Below are positions 24,763 to 32,858 of a stretch of 38,110 nt of DNA, one piece after another. A program made the translations under genes and the position numbers. The stretch lies in NCBI GenBank assembly GCA_017444615.1, contig JAFSWF010000002.1, positions 1 through 38,110 of the forward strand, in the 5' to 3' direction. Positions within the stretch are counted from its first letter, which is position 1. Each line of letters opens with the position of its first letter. The DNA is from Paludibacteraceae bacterium (GTDB taxonomy: Bacteria; Bacteroidota; Bacteroidia; Bacteroidales; Paludibacteraceae). Below the pieces are notes generated by a model, which did not search any database, had not been told where the DNA came from, and saw only the letters and a list, made by a program, of their open reading frames with translations.

Positions 24763-25671
24763 TTATTGCTGCTCGATATAGGTCTCCAAGGCCTTGAAAG
24801 TACCTGTTAATGTGACAGATGCGGTTGTAGCAGGCAGTAATAGCAGATCACCGGCTCGGAGGGGTGTTTCGGTTTCGTTAATAGTCCCTTCTCCATCCAA
24901 TATAATCAGACACACGAAACTATCCAAATTGGTATAATCGCGGCTCATCTGACCGGTCACGCGCAACACATTCGTAGAGAAATGCGGACAGGTTACCAGT
25001 GGACCGACTGCTTCGCGTTTATATTCCGGTATATAAGGGATGGAGGCATCGGAGGTGATGTCCTCAAAATTGATACTCTCCGCCGCCAAATCGGTGTGTA
25101 GTTGGCGTGGGTTGCCATCTTTATCGCGGCGATCATAGTCGTAGATGCGATACGTGGTGTCGCTCGTTTGCTGGATTTCGCAGACACGGCAACCTCCACA
25201 AATGGCGTGAACACGTCCTGCAGGAATAAAGAAGTAATCTCCTTCGTGCACTTCGAACGACGTGAGGGCATCTAAGATGGTCTTATCTGCAACCATTTGT
25301 TTGTAGATTTCGGGGGTGATATGCTGCTTCATGCCACAATATAGACGTGCGCCCGGGTCCGAGGGCAAGGCATACCACATTTCTGTTTTGCCGCAGGGCT
25401 GTCCGTGCCGATGCGCCACCTCATCGTTAGGATGAACTTGCACACTAAGATCCTGGTGTGCATCAATAATTTTGATTAGTAGCGGAAAACGTTCACCAAA
25501 ACGGTCATAGATGGCCTGTCCAATTAAAGCCGGTCCTTGTTCGTGCACCAGTTCAGTCAGTGTCTGACCTGTTTCTGTACAGACCGTCTCACACCCTTCT
25601 ACGGCTGAAATCAACCAGTCTTCGGTGCCCCAAATAAGCGTTTTGTGGATGGGTTGAAAATGATAAATCAT
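24763..25671 (-). CDS. manA: Mannose-6-phosphate isomerase, class I (short form)
   Basis: 302 residues, typical of the short ManA form. Interconverts mannose-6-phosphate and fructose-6-phosphate, feeding GDP-mannose synthesis or mannose use. Zinc ligands are visible as His80 (QVHPND), Glu97 (GKTEMWY) and His155 (IPAGRVHAI). The catalytic arginine is probably Arg175 in TTYRIYDYDR. The N-terminal FQPIHKTLIWG is the usual start. It lies 6 bases after the methyltransferase gene, at the end of a long packed set of genes, and is closed by a strong terminator. All key residues are present. Confidence 0.93.
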   Translation of the reverse strand: MIYHFQPIHKTLIWGTEDWLISAVEGCETVCTETGQTLTELVHEQGPALIGQAIYDRFGERFPLLIKIIDAHQDLSVQVHPNDEVAHRHGQPCGKTEMWYALPSDPGARLYCGMKQHITPEIYKQMVADKTILDALTSFEVHEGDYFFIPAGRVHAICGGCRVCEIQQTSDTTYRIYDYDRRDKDGNPRQLHTDLAAESINFEDITSDASIPYIPEYKREAVGPLVTCPHFSTNVLRVTGQMSRDYTNLDSFVCLIILDGEGTINETETPLRAGDLLLLPATTASVTLTGTFKALETYIEQQ

Positions 25672-25677
25672 ATTGTT

Positions 25678-26391
25678 CTACAAATAAAAATCGTTCATTA
25701 ACTCTTGATAGGCAACCGAGCGATGTCCCTTTTCGTCTTCTAAGATCAGCGTACTGATTTCGGGATTCCTGGATTCCAGTTTACCGGTATTCCGTACAAA
25801 ACATATTATCACTCGTTTAGCCGGTTTGCCGGTCTTGCTGAAAACATGCACAGCACGCTTCATGTATAGACCATACGAGGCGGCCAGGGTGCGCATCTCC
25901 TGCTCCTTTTCTGCCGGAAGGATTAGCGTCAGTTGTCCCTCTTCGCCCAACAAGCGCACGCTATGCTCCAACAAGTCCTCGTAGTTCAGACTATCGGTAT
26001 GCCGCGCTATCTGACGTCCCTTATCGGGATTCTTGAGGCTGTTATTAAAATAAGGCGGATTAGAGACGATAAGGTCGTATTTCTTCTCCGGCTTCCATTC
26101 TTGCAGTCGTGCAGCATAGGCGTGCAGACGTTCCGACCAAGGTGAGGCTTGGAAATTCTGCTGTGCTTGCACCGCCGCCGCTTCGTCTATGTCGATGGCG
26201 TCTATCTGTGCTTTCGGAGCCCGCTGCGCAATCATTAGCGCCACCAAACCACTTCCCGTTCCGATATCCAACACGCGTACGCATGACTCTTGAGATACCG
26301 AGGCATATCGACCTAACAGCACACCATCGGTGCCTACTTTCATCGCACAGCGACTATCCTCTACAAAAAACTGTTTGAACCGGAAAGACAT
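25678..26391 (-). CDS. tRNA1(Val) A37 N6-methyltransferase-like (TrmN6/YfiC)
   Basis: 237 residues, a class I SAM-dependent methyltransferase. The N-terminal FKQFFVEDSRCAMKVGTDGVLLG matches the YfiC/TrmN6 start, followed by SAM motif I LDIGTGSG (41-48) and the amino-methyltransferase motif NPPYF (111-115). E. coli YfiC methylates A37 of tRNA1(Val). Substrate identity is by family only. The start overlaps the end of the upstream membrane-protein gene by 31 bases. Confidence 0.88.
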   Translation of the reverse strand: MSFRFKQFFVEDSRCAMKVGTDGVLLGRYASVSQESCVRVLDIGTGSGLVALMIAQRAPKAQIDAIDIDEAAAVQAQQNFQASPWSERLHAYAARLQEWKPEKKYDLIVSNPPYFNNSLKNPDKGRQIARHTDSLNYEDLLEHSVRLLGEEGQLTLILPAEKEQEMRTLAASYGLYMKRAVHVFSKTGKPAKRVIICFVRNTGKLESRNPEISTLILEDEKGHRSVAYQELMNDFYL

Positions 26392-27104
26392 TCTGTATGA
26401 TGGTGATGATGGCCGCAGTCACAGTCTTCTTGGGACTCCATATAACAGTGGACCGCCAGATAAGCACCGAGCACTAAGAACAATACGGCGCATATGTGCC
26501 GAAACCATTTCTCGAACGTGCCTAACCGGCTGGTCAACTTACCGATGCTCACCGCGCTATAACTTACCAGCCACGCAATGAGCATGATAGGCAAACCGGT
26601 GCCTAAGCTAAAGATTACCGGCATCAACCAGTTGTACGTGCTGGGAAGGGTGAGCGTGATATCGATCATCGTCAGGAAATACACCAACCGATGCGGACAG
26701 AAAGCAATGGCAAAGAAGATTCCAAGAATGAAGGACCATATCCAACTCTCCTTACTATCGGTCTCTTTGAGCCATTTGCTGATGCCGTGATCGTGTTCAT
26801 GATGGTGATGGCCGCTGAAGAGGAGTACCACGCCGCATATGAGCATAAAGCCGGCTAAGATAGGTTCGCCATAGTGCGACAGGACATGTTGCAAGCCTGT
26901 TGTCTGCGCACCCATTAAGAACGGCACACTCAGCAACACGTACGTCGCTAACTTGCCGAAAACGAACATCAGTCCGTTCGTCAGCACTTTGCGACGGTTA
27001 TTGATCTCCTTATCAATATAACCGATGGCCGTAATACTGGTCATCAGTGTACACGGATCCAGTATCGTCAGCAGACCTAATAAAAAGGCGGTGATAAACT
27101 GCAT
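26361..27104 (-). CDS. CcdA/DsbD-like membrane permease of the ArsG type with His-rich loops
   Basis: 247 residues with about six membrane segments. The N-terminal LLTILDPCTLMTSITAIGY and later FAIAFCPHRLVYF carry the two conserved membrane cysteines (Cys18, Cys136) of the CcdA/DsbD superfamily. The ITAIGYIDKEINNRRKVLTNG stretch is like proteins annotated as ArsG-type organoarsenical efflux permeases. A cytosolic loop (99-106) is almost all His and Glu/Asp, and the C-terminus has DCDCGHHHHH (228-237), so it probably binds soft metals. The function could be thiol electron transfer or metal(loid) export. It follows rny by one base. No arsR, arsenate reductase or thioredoxin is adjacent, so arsenic itself is uncertain. 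Confidence 0.75.
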   Translation of the reverse strand: MQFITAFLLGLLTILDPCTLMTSITAIGYIDKEINNRRKVLTNGLMFVFGKLATYVLLSVPFLMGAQTTGLQHVLSHYGEPILAGFMLICGVVLLFSGHHHHEHDHGISKWLKETDSKESWIWSFILGIFFAIAFCPHRLVYFLTMIDITLTLPSTYNWLMPVIFSLGTGLPIMLIAWLVSYSAVSIGKLTSRLGTFEKWFRHICAVLFLVLGAYLAVHCYMESQEDCDCGHHHHHTECLSGSNSFL

Positions 27105-27105
27105 A

Positions 27106-28638
27106 TTACTTCGCTACGTTAACAGCGCGCACCTCACGAATGACGGTCACTTTCACTTGTCCCGGATAGGTCATTTCGTCTTGGATACGTTTAGCCAGAT
27201 CGAATGACAACAACTCCGTATCTTTGTCAGAGAGTTTGTCGGCACCTACGATGACACGCAGTTCGCGACCGGCCTGCAGGGCGTATGTTTTGACCACACC
27301 GGGGAAAGACATAGCTAAGTTCTCCAGGTCGTTCAGACGCTTCACATAACTCTCCACGATCTCACGACGCGCACCCGGACGGGCACCGGAGATAGCGTCA
27401 CACGCTTGGACAATAGGTGCAATGAGGGTTGTCATCTCACATTCGTCATGGTGCGCCCCTACGGCATTGCAGATATCCGGTTTCTCTCCGTATTTCTCAC
27501 AGAGTTTCATACCTAACTCTGCGTGCGGCAGCTCGACATCATCTTCTGCCACTTTACCGATGTCGTGCAAGAGACCGGCACGCTTAGCCGCTTTTACGTT
27601 CAGTCCCAACTCACCGGCCATGGCGGCACAGAGGTTAGCTGTCTCACGAGCATGTTGCAGCAGGTTCTGACCATACGAAGAACGGTATTTCATCTTACCG
27701 ATGAGACGAATCAATTCGGGGTGCAGACCATGTACGCCGAGGTCGATCGTCGTTCGCTTACCCACTTCGATGATTTCTTCTTCCACCTGTTTGGTCACTT
27801 TTGCCACCACCTCCTCTATGCGTGCGGGGTGGATACGACCGTCTTGCACTAATTGATGCAATGCCAGACGGGCAATCTCGCGGCGGATAGGATCAAAAGC
27901 AGAGAGAGTGATGGCCTCCGGAGTATCATCTACGACGATCTCTACGCCGGTGGCTGCCTCGAGGGCACGTATATTACGTCCCTCACGACCGATAATACGC
28001 CCTTTGACTTCGTCATTCTCTATATGGAAAACCGAAACAGTACTTTCGGCGGCCGTCTCAGACGCGACCCGTTGGATGGTCTGGATGACGATTTTCTTCG
28101 CCTCTTTATTGGCTTCCAAGCGGGCATTATCCATGATATCGTTGATGTAACTCATGGCCGCAGTCTTGGCCTCATCTTTGAGGGCTTCTACCAATTGCTT
28201 CTTCGCTTCCTCGGCGGACATACCGCTTAGTTGCTCCAGTTGTTTCTGCGCTTCATGGTGAAGACGTTCCACTTCTTGCTGCTTATAGTCCAACGCCTGT
28301 TGACGCTGCTCTATCTGCTGAGTACGTTGGTTCACTTCGTTGAGGCTGCGTTGGATGTCGCCTTGTCGCTGGTTGAGTTGTTGTTCGCGTTGCTGCAAAC
28401 GTTGCTCATGTTGCTGTATGCGTTTCTCCTGTTCGCGCACGGTATTATCGTGCTCTAACTTCAGAGCGACAAACTTCTCTTTCGCCTCAACAATCTTATT
28501 CTTCTTAATCACCTCGCCTTCTTCTTCCGCTTTCTTGATGATGTTAGCGGCAGCAACACGAGAGATAAGATAGTACAGTCCGGAACCTACTCCAAGGCCA
28601 CAGACTGCACTAATCACAATGAGGATTGCTAAGTTCAT
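27106..28638 (-). CDS. rny: Ribonuclease Y
   Basis: 510 residues, the usual length. Endoribonuclease that starts mRNA decay at the membrane. N-terminal anchor (2-24), long Gln/Glu-rich coiled coil (30-200), KH domain with [12 protein letters not shown] (213-224), and HD domain with His329, His358/Asp359 (GLLHDIGK) and HHDE (396-399). The order zapA-rny is common in Bacteroidales. The 52-base gap to zapA holds a ttcccc/ggggaa palindrome (28671-28684) but no promoter, so rny is read with zapA. Confidence 0.96.
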   Translation of the reverse strand: MNLAILIVISAVCGLGVGSGLYYLISRVAAANIIKKAEEEGEVIKKNKIVEAKEKFVALKLEHDNTVREQEKRIQQHEQRLQQREQQLNQRQGDIQRSLNEVNQRTQQIEQRQQALDYKQQEVERLHHEAQKQLEQLSGMSAEEAKKQLVEALKDEAKTAAMSYINDIMDNARLEANKEAKKIVIQTIQRVASETAAESTVSVFHIENDEVKGRIIGREGRNIRALEAATGVEIVVDDTPEAITLSAFDPIRREIARLALHQLVQDGRIHPARIEEVVAKVTKQVEEEIIEVGKRTTIDLGVHGLHPELIRLIGKMKYRSSYGQNLLQHARETANLCAAMAGELGLNVKAAKRAGLLHDIGKVAEDDVELPHAELGMKLCEKYGEKPDICNAVGAHHDECEMTTLIAPIVQACDAISGARPGARREIVESYVKRLNDLENLAMSFPGVVKTYALQAGRELRVIVGADKLSDKDTELLSFDLAKRIQDEMTYPGQVKVTVIREVRAVNVAK

Positions 28639-28690
28639 AATTTCTTTTAACGGTTTTTAACTATTTAGTGTTCCCCAAGGGGAAACCATT

Positions 28691-28981
28691 TTAACTCTTT
28701 AACGCGCTTAATACCTCTTCATTGAGGTGCTTAAGCGCCTGTTCTACAGGGACGAGACTTTTTTCTCGCGCATCGGACTGCAAAGCCACCGCCACTTCGA
28801 GCGCTGTGTACATCCATAACTGCTCCGCGGAAGCGTTAGGCCGCAGCTTAAGGTAATACTGAAAACGCCGATTGAGCAATTGAGCCGCCTCGCGGTAGTT
28901 AGGTTCCGCTTCACGCGGCACATCCAGCCCCACCGTATGGGCGTCCAGATGTAACGTTATATGTTGCTTATCTGAAAGCAT
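28691..28981 (-). CDS. zapA: Cell division protein ZapA
   Basis: 96 residues, the usual size. ZapA cross-links FtsZ filaments at the division ring. Pattern: N-terminal beta-strands (HITLHLDAHTVGLDVPREAEPNYREAAQLLNRRF) followed by two long helices (WMYTALEVAVALQSD..., VEQALKHLNEEVLSAL). The ATG is at the very edge of the 49-base heptamer tract (28980-29028) that fills the spacer to the preceding coiled-coil gene. Confidence 0.88.
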   Translation of the reverse strand: MLSDKQHITLHLDAHTVGLDVPREAEPNYREAAQLLNRRFQYYLKLRPNASAEQLWMYTALEVAVALQSDAREKSLVPVEQALKHLNEEVLSALKS

Positions 28982-29028
28982 TCAGTATTCAGATTTCAGC
29001 ATTCAGCATTCAGTATTCAGATTTCAAC
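28980..29028. repeat. Seven perfect-length heptamers filling the spacer before zapA
   Basis: ATTCAGT, ATTCAGA, TTTCAGC, ATTCAGC, ATTCAGT, ATTCAGA, TTTCAAC: 49 bases, no break in the 7-base period. The stop of the upstream gene (29024-29026) is inside the last unit and the zapA ATG (28979-28981) overlaps the first. The whole spacer therefore consists of the repeat. Confidence 0.93.
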
Positions 29029-29299
29029 GCTTTAGTGCTGCGATAGCTCTATCCACTTGTGCAATGAGGGCATTGATGCGCTTCATCGCCAACTCGTTTC
29101 CTTCGGCGGAGGTGAGCGCACCGGCGATTGCCAGGCGACGGTTCTGCTGCTGTAGTTCGAGTAATTCGCTATGTGTACGGATCAACTCTTCCCGCTGTCT
29201 TTCGGCGTCCAGACGCAAACGCGCATTCTCCTGCTGCAACGCTTCATAACGTTCCAGCAAGAGATGCAAATTTTGCGAAAGGTCCTCAAGTGCAACCAT
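29024..29299 (-). CDS. Small coiled-coil protein upstream of zapA
   Basis: 91 residues, almost all helical with heptad leucines (LHLLLERYEALQQENARLRLDAERQREEL). It has no signal peptide or membrane segment and no recognised family. Size, coiled coil and position directly before zapA suggest a division-ring partner like ZapB, but that is inference. The start lies 7 bases downstream of the 16-bp repeat array (29307-29354). I find no consensus promoter in the spacer, so it may be read through from the DUF3078 gene. Confidence 0.75.
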   Translation of the reverse strand: MVALEDLSQNLHLLLERYEALQQENARLRLDAERQREELIRTHSELLELQQQNRRLAIAGALTSAEGNELAMKRINALIAQVDRAIAALKR

Positions 29300-29306
29300 A
29301 AAAATC

Positions 29307-29354
29307 CTACAGCGTAGCGGTCTTATAGTGAAACGGTCCTACAGCGTAGCGGTC
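29307..29354. repeat. Three-copy array of the 16-bp repeat (minus-strand orientation)
   Basis: On the minus strand: GACCGCTACGCTGTAG, GACCGTTTCACTATAA, GACCGCTACGCTGTAG. It is the same alternating unit as in 11927-12070, about 17 kb away and inverted. Here it makes up most of the leader of the 91-residue gene. Confidence 0.93.
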
Positions 29355-29378
29355 TTGGTCAGACCTGCGAAGGCGGTC

Positions 29379-29397
29379 ATTCTTTCTTAGAAAGAAT
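29379..29397. other. Palindrome around the DUF3078 stop codon
   Basis: attctttc/gaaagaat (29379-29386 with 29390-29397) with the stop codon (29387-29389) as the 3-base loop. There is no T-tract. It could be a weak terminator or an mRNA 3'-end stabiliser. Confidence 0.45.
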
Positions 29398-30580
29398 AAC
29401 CTATACCCAGACCGATGACGCCTTTAAACTGAACGCGCTCTTTCTCGTTGCCGTCCGCATCAGCGATGAGCGTTCCGGGATAGTACTTGAGGTTCGTGGT
29501 CAGGGTTACTTGCAGGCATTTCAAGAATTGATAGCTCAAGTTCACATCCCAATCTACATCAAACATACCAAAATAACGGTTCTTGTTCGACCACTCAAAA
29601 TAGCCCATGTATGTACCACCCGGGTTAGCAGCTTCCCACGCTTCCTTCACATTGAAACCCTTGCCCTGATAAGGGGTAAAGAGCGTCAAGGTCGTACCTA
29701 ACTTGAGGTCTTTATACGCATATGCAATCGAACCTTTGAAACTCAAACCGAACTCACAACGAGCATTGCGATAGAGCTTATGACCATCGGTCTTGTCATA
29801 CCCAATAGTACCATATTTCTCTTGGAGTATCGAACGCAGGTCGGTATGGGACTGCTGTGCGAAGGTGTAACCCGTAAAGAGCAACGGATTATCCAAATCG
29901 TATGCCGTCGCAGCTGCGTTATAGGCGAGTTGGGCTGCTTCCTTAGCTGCAGCATCTGCTGCATGGTCTATTGCATATTGAAGATCTCCCAAGGATTCCT
30001 CGCGCGTATATTTCTTGTTCCATCCCTCGCCGATATAGGCCGTTGTGATACGACCGGCGATAGGAGAGAGATAGATGGAGAAATCTGCGCCTTTCACACT
30101 CTTCTTCCAGTCAATACCTACGGAGATGTCTGTGTAAGAAGGAGCCAGCCATTTGGAGATGATATTGTTATACCCTGTTTTGTAATCGCGACCAAGCGCG
30201 TACTGGCTTTGGAAACCGGCATTGACGGTCAGATACCAGGTCTCTTTGAATTCCCAACCGAACTTGGTGGCCAACTTGATGTTATCACTGGATTTCTGGA
30301 ACGGATCTTCTTTCTGCTGAATCCATGTCATACCGAAGTCCGTATCGAAATTAGTTTCCCAAGCGATAGCATCTTTGTGATACAATAAATGCAGTTTGGC
30401 ATATACGAAGCCATTGACATTGTTCTTACCACCGGCAGACCAGTTTACCAAACCGGTTGCTGCTGCGTTCAAACCTACTGTACCATCAAATTTCCAAGCT
30501 TTCTCCGGCGCAGCCTCTTGTGCCATTACCATCACCGCTGCCAACATGCAGAGCGTAAGCGATAAAAATGTACGTTTCAT
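29387..30580 (-). CDS. DUF3078 outer-membrane protein
   Basis: 397 residues. The start at 30580 gives the signal peptide MKRTFLSLTLCMLAAVMVMAQ; the longer frame is promoter sequence. The DUF3078 signature LNAAATGLVNWSAGGKNNVNG is at 37-57, and many alternating beta-strands follow. The protein ends in GLGIGYSF, a terminal Phe as in outer-membrane beta-barrels. Its role is not known. It has a consensus promoter, and its transcript may continue into the small coiled-coil gene, zapA and rny. Confidence 0.85.
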   Translation of the reverse strand: MKRTFLSLTLCMLAAVMVMAQEAAPEKAWKFDGTVGLNAAATGLVNWSAGGKNNVNGFVYAKLHLLYHKDAIAWETNFDTDFGMTWIQQKEDPFQKSSDNIKLATKFGWEFKETWYLTVNAGFQSQYALGRDYKTGYNNIISKWLAPSYTDISVGIDWKKSVKGADFSIYLSPIAGRITTAYIGEGWNKKYTREESLGDLQYAIDHAADAAAKEAAQLAYNAAATAYDLDNPLLFTGYTFAQQSHTDLRSILQEKYGTIGYDKTDGHKLYRNARCEFGLSFKGSIAYAYKDLKLGTTLTLFTPYQGKGFNVKEAWEAANPGGTYMGYFEWSNKNRYFGMFDVDWDVNLSYQFLKCLQVTLTTNLKYYPGTLIADADGNEKERVQFKGVIGLGIGYSF

Positions 30581-30655
30581 ATTATTTTTTCTGTTAAATG
30601 ATTGTTTGTTATTCTTTTTTGGATGTCCGAAACAACGGAATTCCCAAATTCGGTG

Positions 30656-30687
30656 CAAAGATACAAAAAAAAACGCACATATGCAAA
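30656..30687 (-). promoter_or_regulatory. Promoter of the DUF3078 gene
   Basis: Minus strand: TTTG (30684-30687), 20 bases, TATCTTTG (30656-30663). The -33 region lies inside the loop of the preceding terminator hairpin. Confidence 0.8.
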
Positions 30688-30696
30688 TTTATGTGC
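30665..30696 (-). terminator. Terminator of the steroid-reductase-like operon, overlapping the next promoter
   Basis: Stem gcacata/tatgtgc (30675-30681 with 30690-30696), 8-base loop, then nine T on the minus strand. It lies 30 bases after the dehydrogenase stop. Its T-tract forms the spacer of the DUF3078 promoter. Confidence 0.8.
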
Positions 30697-30725
30697 ATTT
30701 TTTCTTTCTTTTTAAAGAAAAACTC

Positions 30726-31553
30726 TTATTTCTGGTACTTTCCTACATACTTCATCGCCAGAAAAACAAGCCAGTCGGGGGTGTGTTTGAGAAGGGGAGT
30801 TGCGAGCCAATTGACGAAGCCCGGAGTATCGGCTTTTTTGCCACGGAACATGTTCTTTAACGCTCGTTGGACAAGTTTCTCCGGAGGAATACTAACTGTC
30901 AGGTTGACAGCTAATTTGCGCAAGTTGGGCGCCAAGCCAAAGAGCTCTGTATCCACTGCCCCGGGTGCCATAACGGTTATGCCCACATTCTTAGGTTTGA
31001 ACTCGTACCAAAGGGACTTAGAGAAGTTATAAATAAACGCCTTGGTGGCGTTGTAGGTTTGAATACCGGGCATGGCCATCCATGCAGACATAGAACTCAT
31101 ATTCAATATATATCCGCGCATGCGTTTGCGTCCGCATAGGCATTGCTGAGCCTCCTCTTCCGTCAATTGGCGTGCCATCATCTCTTCGCCAAAGAGGCGA
31201 GTTAATTTGGCAACGGTATTGACGTGCAATTGAAGCATCAAGTCAATGCGCTTGATATTCGTTTCACAATAGGGATTGAAGAAGAACACGCCGGCGTTAT
31301 TGATGAGAATATCTACTGTGTAGCCTTGCTCTTTGCACCACGCATACAGGTTCTCTGCGGCGTCCGTCAGACTTAAGTCGGCGTAATGAGCGACGGTCTT
31401 TACACCGTAAGCAGAAGCTAAGTTTTCCGCCACTTGTACTAACTCTTTCTCTTGATTGCTAACTAACAGCAGATCACAGTGATAATCGCGTGCCAGTTGG
31501 GTGGCGTATTGCAAACCTATTCCGCTACTTGCGCCCGTTACTAATCCTAGCAT
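30726..31553 (-). CDS. Short-chain dehydrogenase, probable hydroxysteroid dehydrogenase
   Basis: 275 residues with the start at 31553 (MLGLVTGASSGIG), preceded by an unusually good GGAGG. Classical SDR: NAD(P) motif TGASSGIG (6-13), NNAG (85-88), catalytic Ser153 or Ser154, Tyr167 and Lys171 (YNATK), then PGAVDTE (197-203). It oxidises or reduces an alcohol/ketone. Its place behind a steroid 5-alpha-reductase-like and an Old Yellow Enzyme gene suggests a 3-hydroxysteroid or bile acid substrate, while the fold alone would fit many. The C-terminal region (LVQRALKNMFRGKK...TPDWLVFLAMKYVGKYQK) resembles 17-beta-HSD12-like SDRs. It overlaps the upstream gene by 29 bases and ends the operon. Confidence 0.85.
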   Translation of the reverse strand: MLGLVTGASSGIGLQYATQLARDYHCDLLLVSNQEKELVQVAENLASAYGVKTVAHYADLSLTDAAENLYAWCKEQGYTVDILINNAGVFFFNPYCETNIKRIDLMLQLHVNTVAKLTRLFGEEMMARQLTEEEAQQCLCGRKRMRGYILNMSSMSAWMAMPGIQTYNATKAFIYNFSKSLWYEFKPKNVGITVMAPGAVDTELFGLAPNLRKLAVNLTVSIPPEKLVQRALKNMFRGKKADTPGFVNWLATPLLKHTPDWLVFLAMKYVGKYQK

Positions 31554-32832
31554 CTTCCTCCAATTTAGCGATTTCACGTTTGATACGCGGAGCGATGATT
31601 TCTCCGTCACGTTCTACGCACTCGTGGCACTTCATATCCTTGGTGTACATACGGCCTACGCAGTAGTTCGAGCGCCCGCAACCGGCGTGGTAATGCGGGT
31701 TCTGCTGCACATGGTGGACGAAATCCGGATCTTTGATTAACACATGGGCCAATTGGAACAGTTCGAAACCTTCGTCCATGATCTGCTGACAGTTATCTCC
31801 GCTCTGCACACCGCCTACGTAGATAAGGGTTGGTCGTTGGTCGTTGGTCGTTGGTCGTTCGAGTTCCTCTTTAAGCGCTTCTTGGAACAGTTTGGCTTTT
31901 TCCATGAAATAAAGCTCTTTGAAGGGCGATGCAGGCAACATGATCTGATGTACGCCGGGGATGTTAAGCGCCGCCTTCAACCACCAAAACGATTTCATTG
32001 GCATGTAGTGCGCCAAGGTTTTGTACGGCATCGCACCGCTTAGGATCGTCATCGGCGAACGACTAACGGTTCCACCGGAGAGCACGATGCCGTGCACTTT
32101 ATGACGGGCGATGTTTTTCGCTATCTCAATGCCTTCTTCGATGCTCACTCCTTTCCAGCAATCATCCCACATATTGGTTTTAACCACAACGGCCATGTCC
32201 TCTTTGGCATGCTCCATGACGGCATCCAGCACTTCGTTCATAAATCGCATACGGTTCTCTAAACTACCTCCGTACTCGTCATGACGATGGTTGGTACGAC
32301 TCGCAAGGAATTGCGAAATGAGGTAAGCGTGACCGGCATGAATCTCCACGCAGTCAAAGCCGCACTGACGTGCAAAATCCACTGCTTCACCGAATTTCTG
32401 CACTAATCGCTTGATCTCCGCCACTTTGAGGCGACGATGGATAGTAGGCGAATAGAGATTGAACCATGTGTCGGCACTAACGGGCATACAATGACAGGTA
32501 TAGAAATGCGTCATATTACTGCAATGTCCCAACTGAATGGCTGCTTTGGCACCCTCCGCGTGGATGGCGTCCGTCATCTTCTTCATATCGGGGATGATGG
32601 CATCGTTCACATAGAGTTGTCCATCGAACGACACACCGCTTAAGTCCACGGCACAATAGGCCACGGTGGTCATACCTACGCCTCCACGAGCAACCGACAC
32701 ATGGTAGTCTTGTAACTCTTGCGTAGGCTTATTGGAGCGCGCCATATTCTCAAACGCAGCGCTGCGGATAAAACGATTCCGCAGCGTTATAGGTCCCAGT
32801 TGATATGGGGTGAATAATTTGCTATTGGCCAT
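31525..32832 (-). CDS. Old Yellow Enzyme-family flavin oxidoreductase, possible 5-beta-reductase
   Basis: 435 residues, one FMN TIM barrel (about 4-380) without the FAD/NADH half of BaiCD or 2,4-dienoyl-CoA reductase. FMN and active-site signs: QLGH (100-103), EIHAGHAYLISQFL (163-176), the NHRHDEYGGSLENRMRF segment (181-197), YVGGVQSG (338-345). Cys385, 391, 402 and 405 in the tail could hold an Fe-S cluster, with spacing unlike the classical CxxCxxxC. The family reduces activated C=C bonds; operon context suggests the delta-4 bond of 3-oxo steroids or bile acids. Residues 326-335 (RPTTNDQRPT) are encoded by a heptamer tract. The start codon lies in another tract. Confidence 0.87.
   Translation of the reverse strand: MANSKLFTPYQLGPITLRNRFIRSAAFENMARSNKPTQELQDYHVSVARGGVGMTTVAYCAVDLSGVSFDGQLYVNDAIIPDMKKMTDAIHAEGAKAAIQLGHCSNMTHFYTCHCMPVSADTWFNLYSPTIHRRLKVAEIKRLVQKFGEAVDFARQCGFDCVEIHAGHAYLISQFLASRTNHRHDEYGGSLENRMRFMNEVLDAVMEHAKEDMAVVVKTNMWDDCWKGVSIEEGIEIAKNIARHKVHGIVLSGGTVSRSPMTILSGAMPYKTLAHYMPMKSFWWLKAALNIPGVHQIMLPASPFKELYFMEKAKLFQEALKEELERPTTNDQRPTLIYVGGVQSGDNCQQIMDEGFELFQLAHVLIKDPDFVHHVQQNPHYHAGCGRSNYCVGRMYTKDMKCHECVERDGEIIAPRIKREIAKLEEDARISNGRK
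31830..31857. repeat. Four perfect heptamers (TTGGTCG) inside the flavoenzyme gene
   Basis: TTGGTCG repeated four times without error and in frame. On the coding strand it gives a seven-residue period (RPTTNDQ, RPT). Gain or loss of one unit would shift the frame, because 7 is not a multiple of 3. Confidence 0.95.
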
Positions 32833-32858
32833 TGGCTATTAGCTATTAACTGTTAATA
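32824..32858. repeat. Heptamer tract joining the 5-alpha-reductase-like and flavoenzyme genes
   Basis: ATTGGCC, ATTGGCT, ATTAGCT, ATTAACT, GTTAATA. The flavoenzyme ATG (32830-32832) and the upstream stop (32853-32855) both lie within it. Confidence 0.85.

Noticed and set aside
28639..28690. 6S RNA or other small RNA between zapA and rny
   Set aside because: The gap is only 52 bases and holds just a short palindrome, too small for 6S RNA.
31830..31857. Diversity-generating retroelement or retron product
   Set aside because: There is no reverse transcriptase, no template/variable repeat pair and no adenine-specific variation; simple tandem units explain the data.
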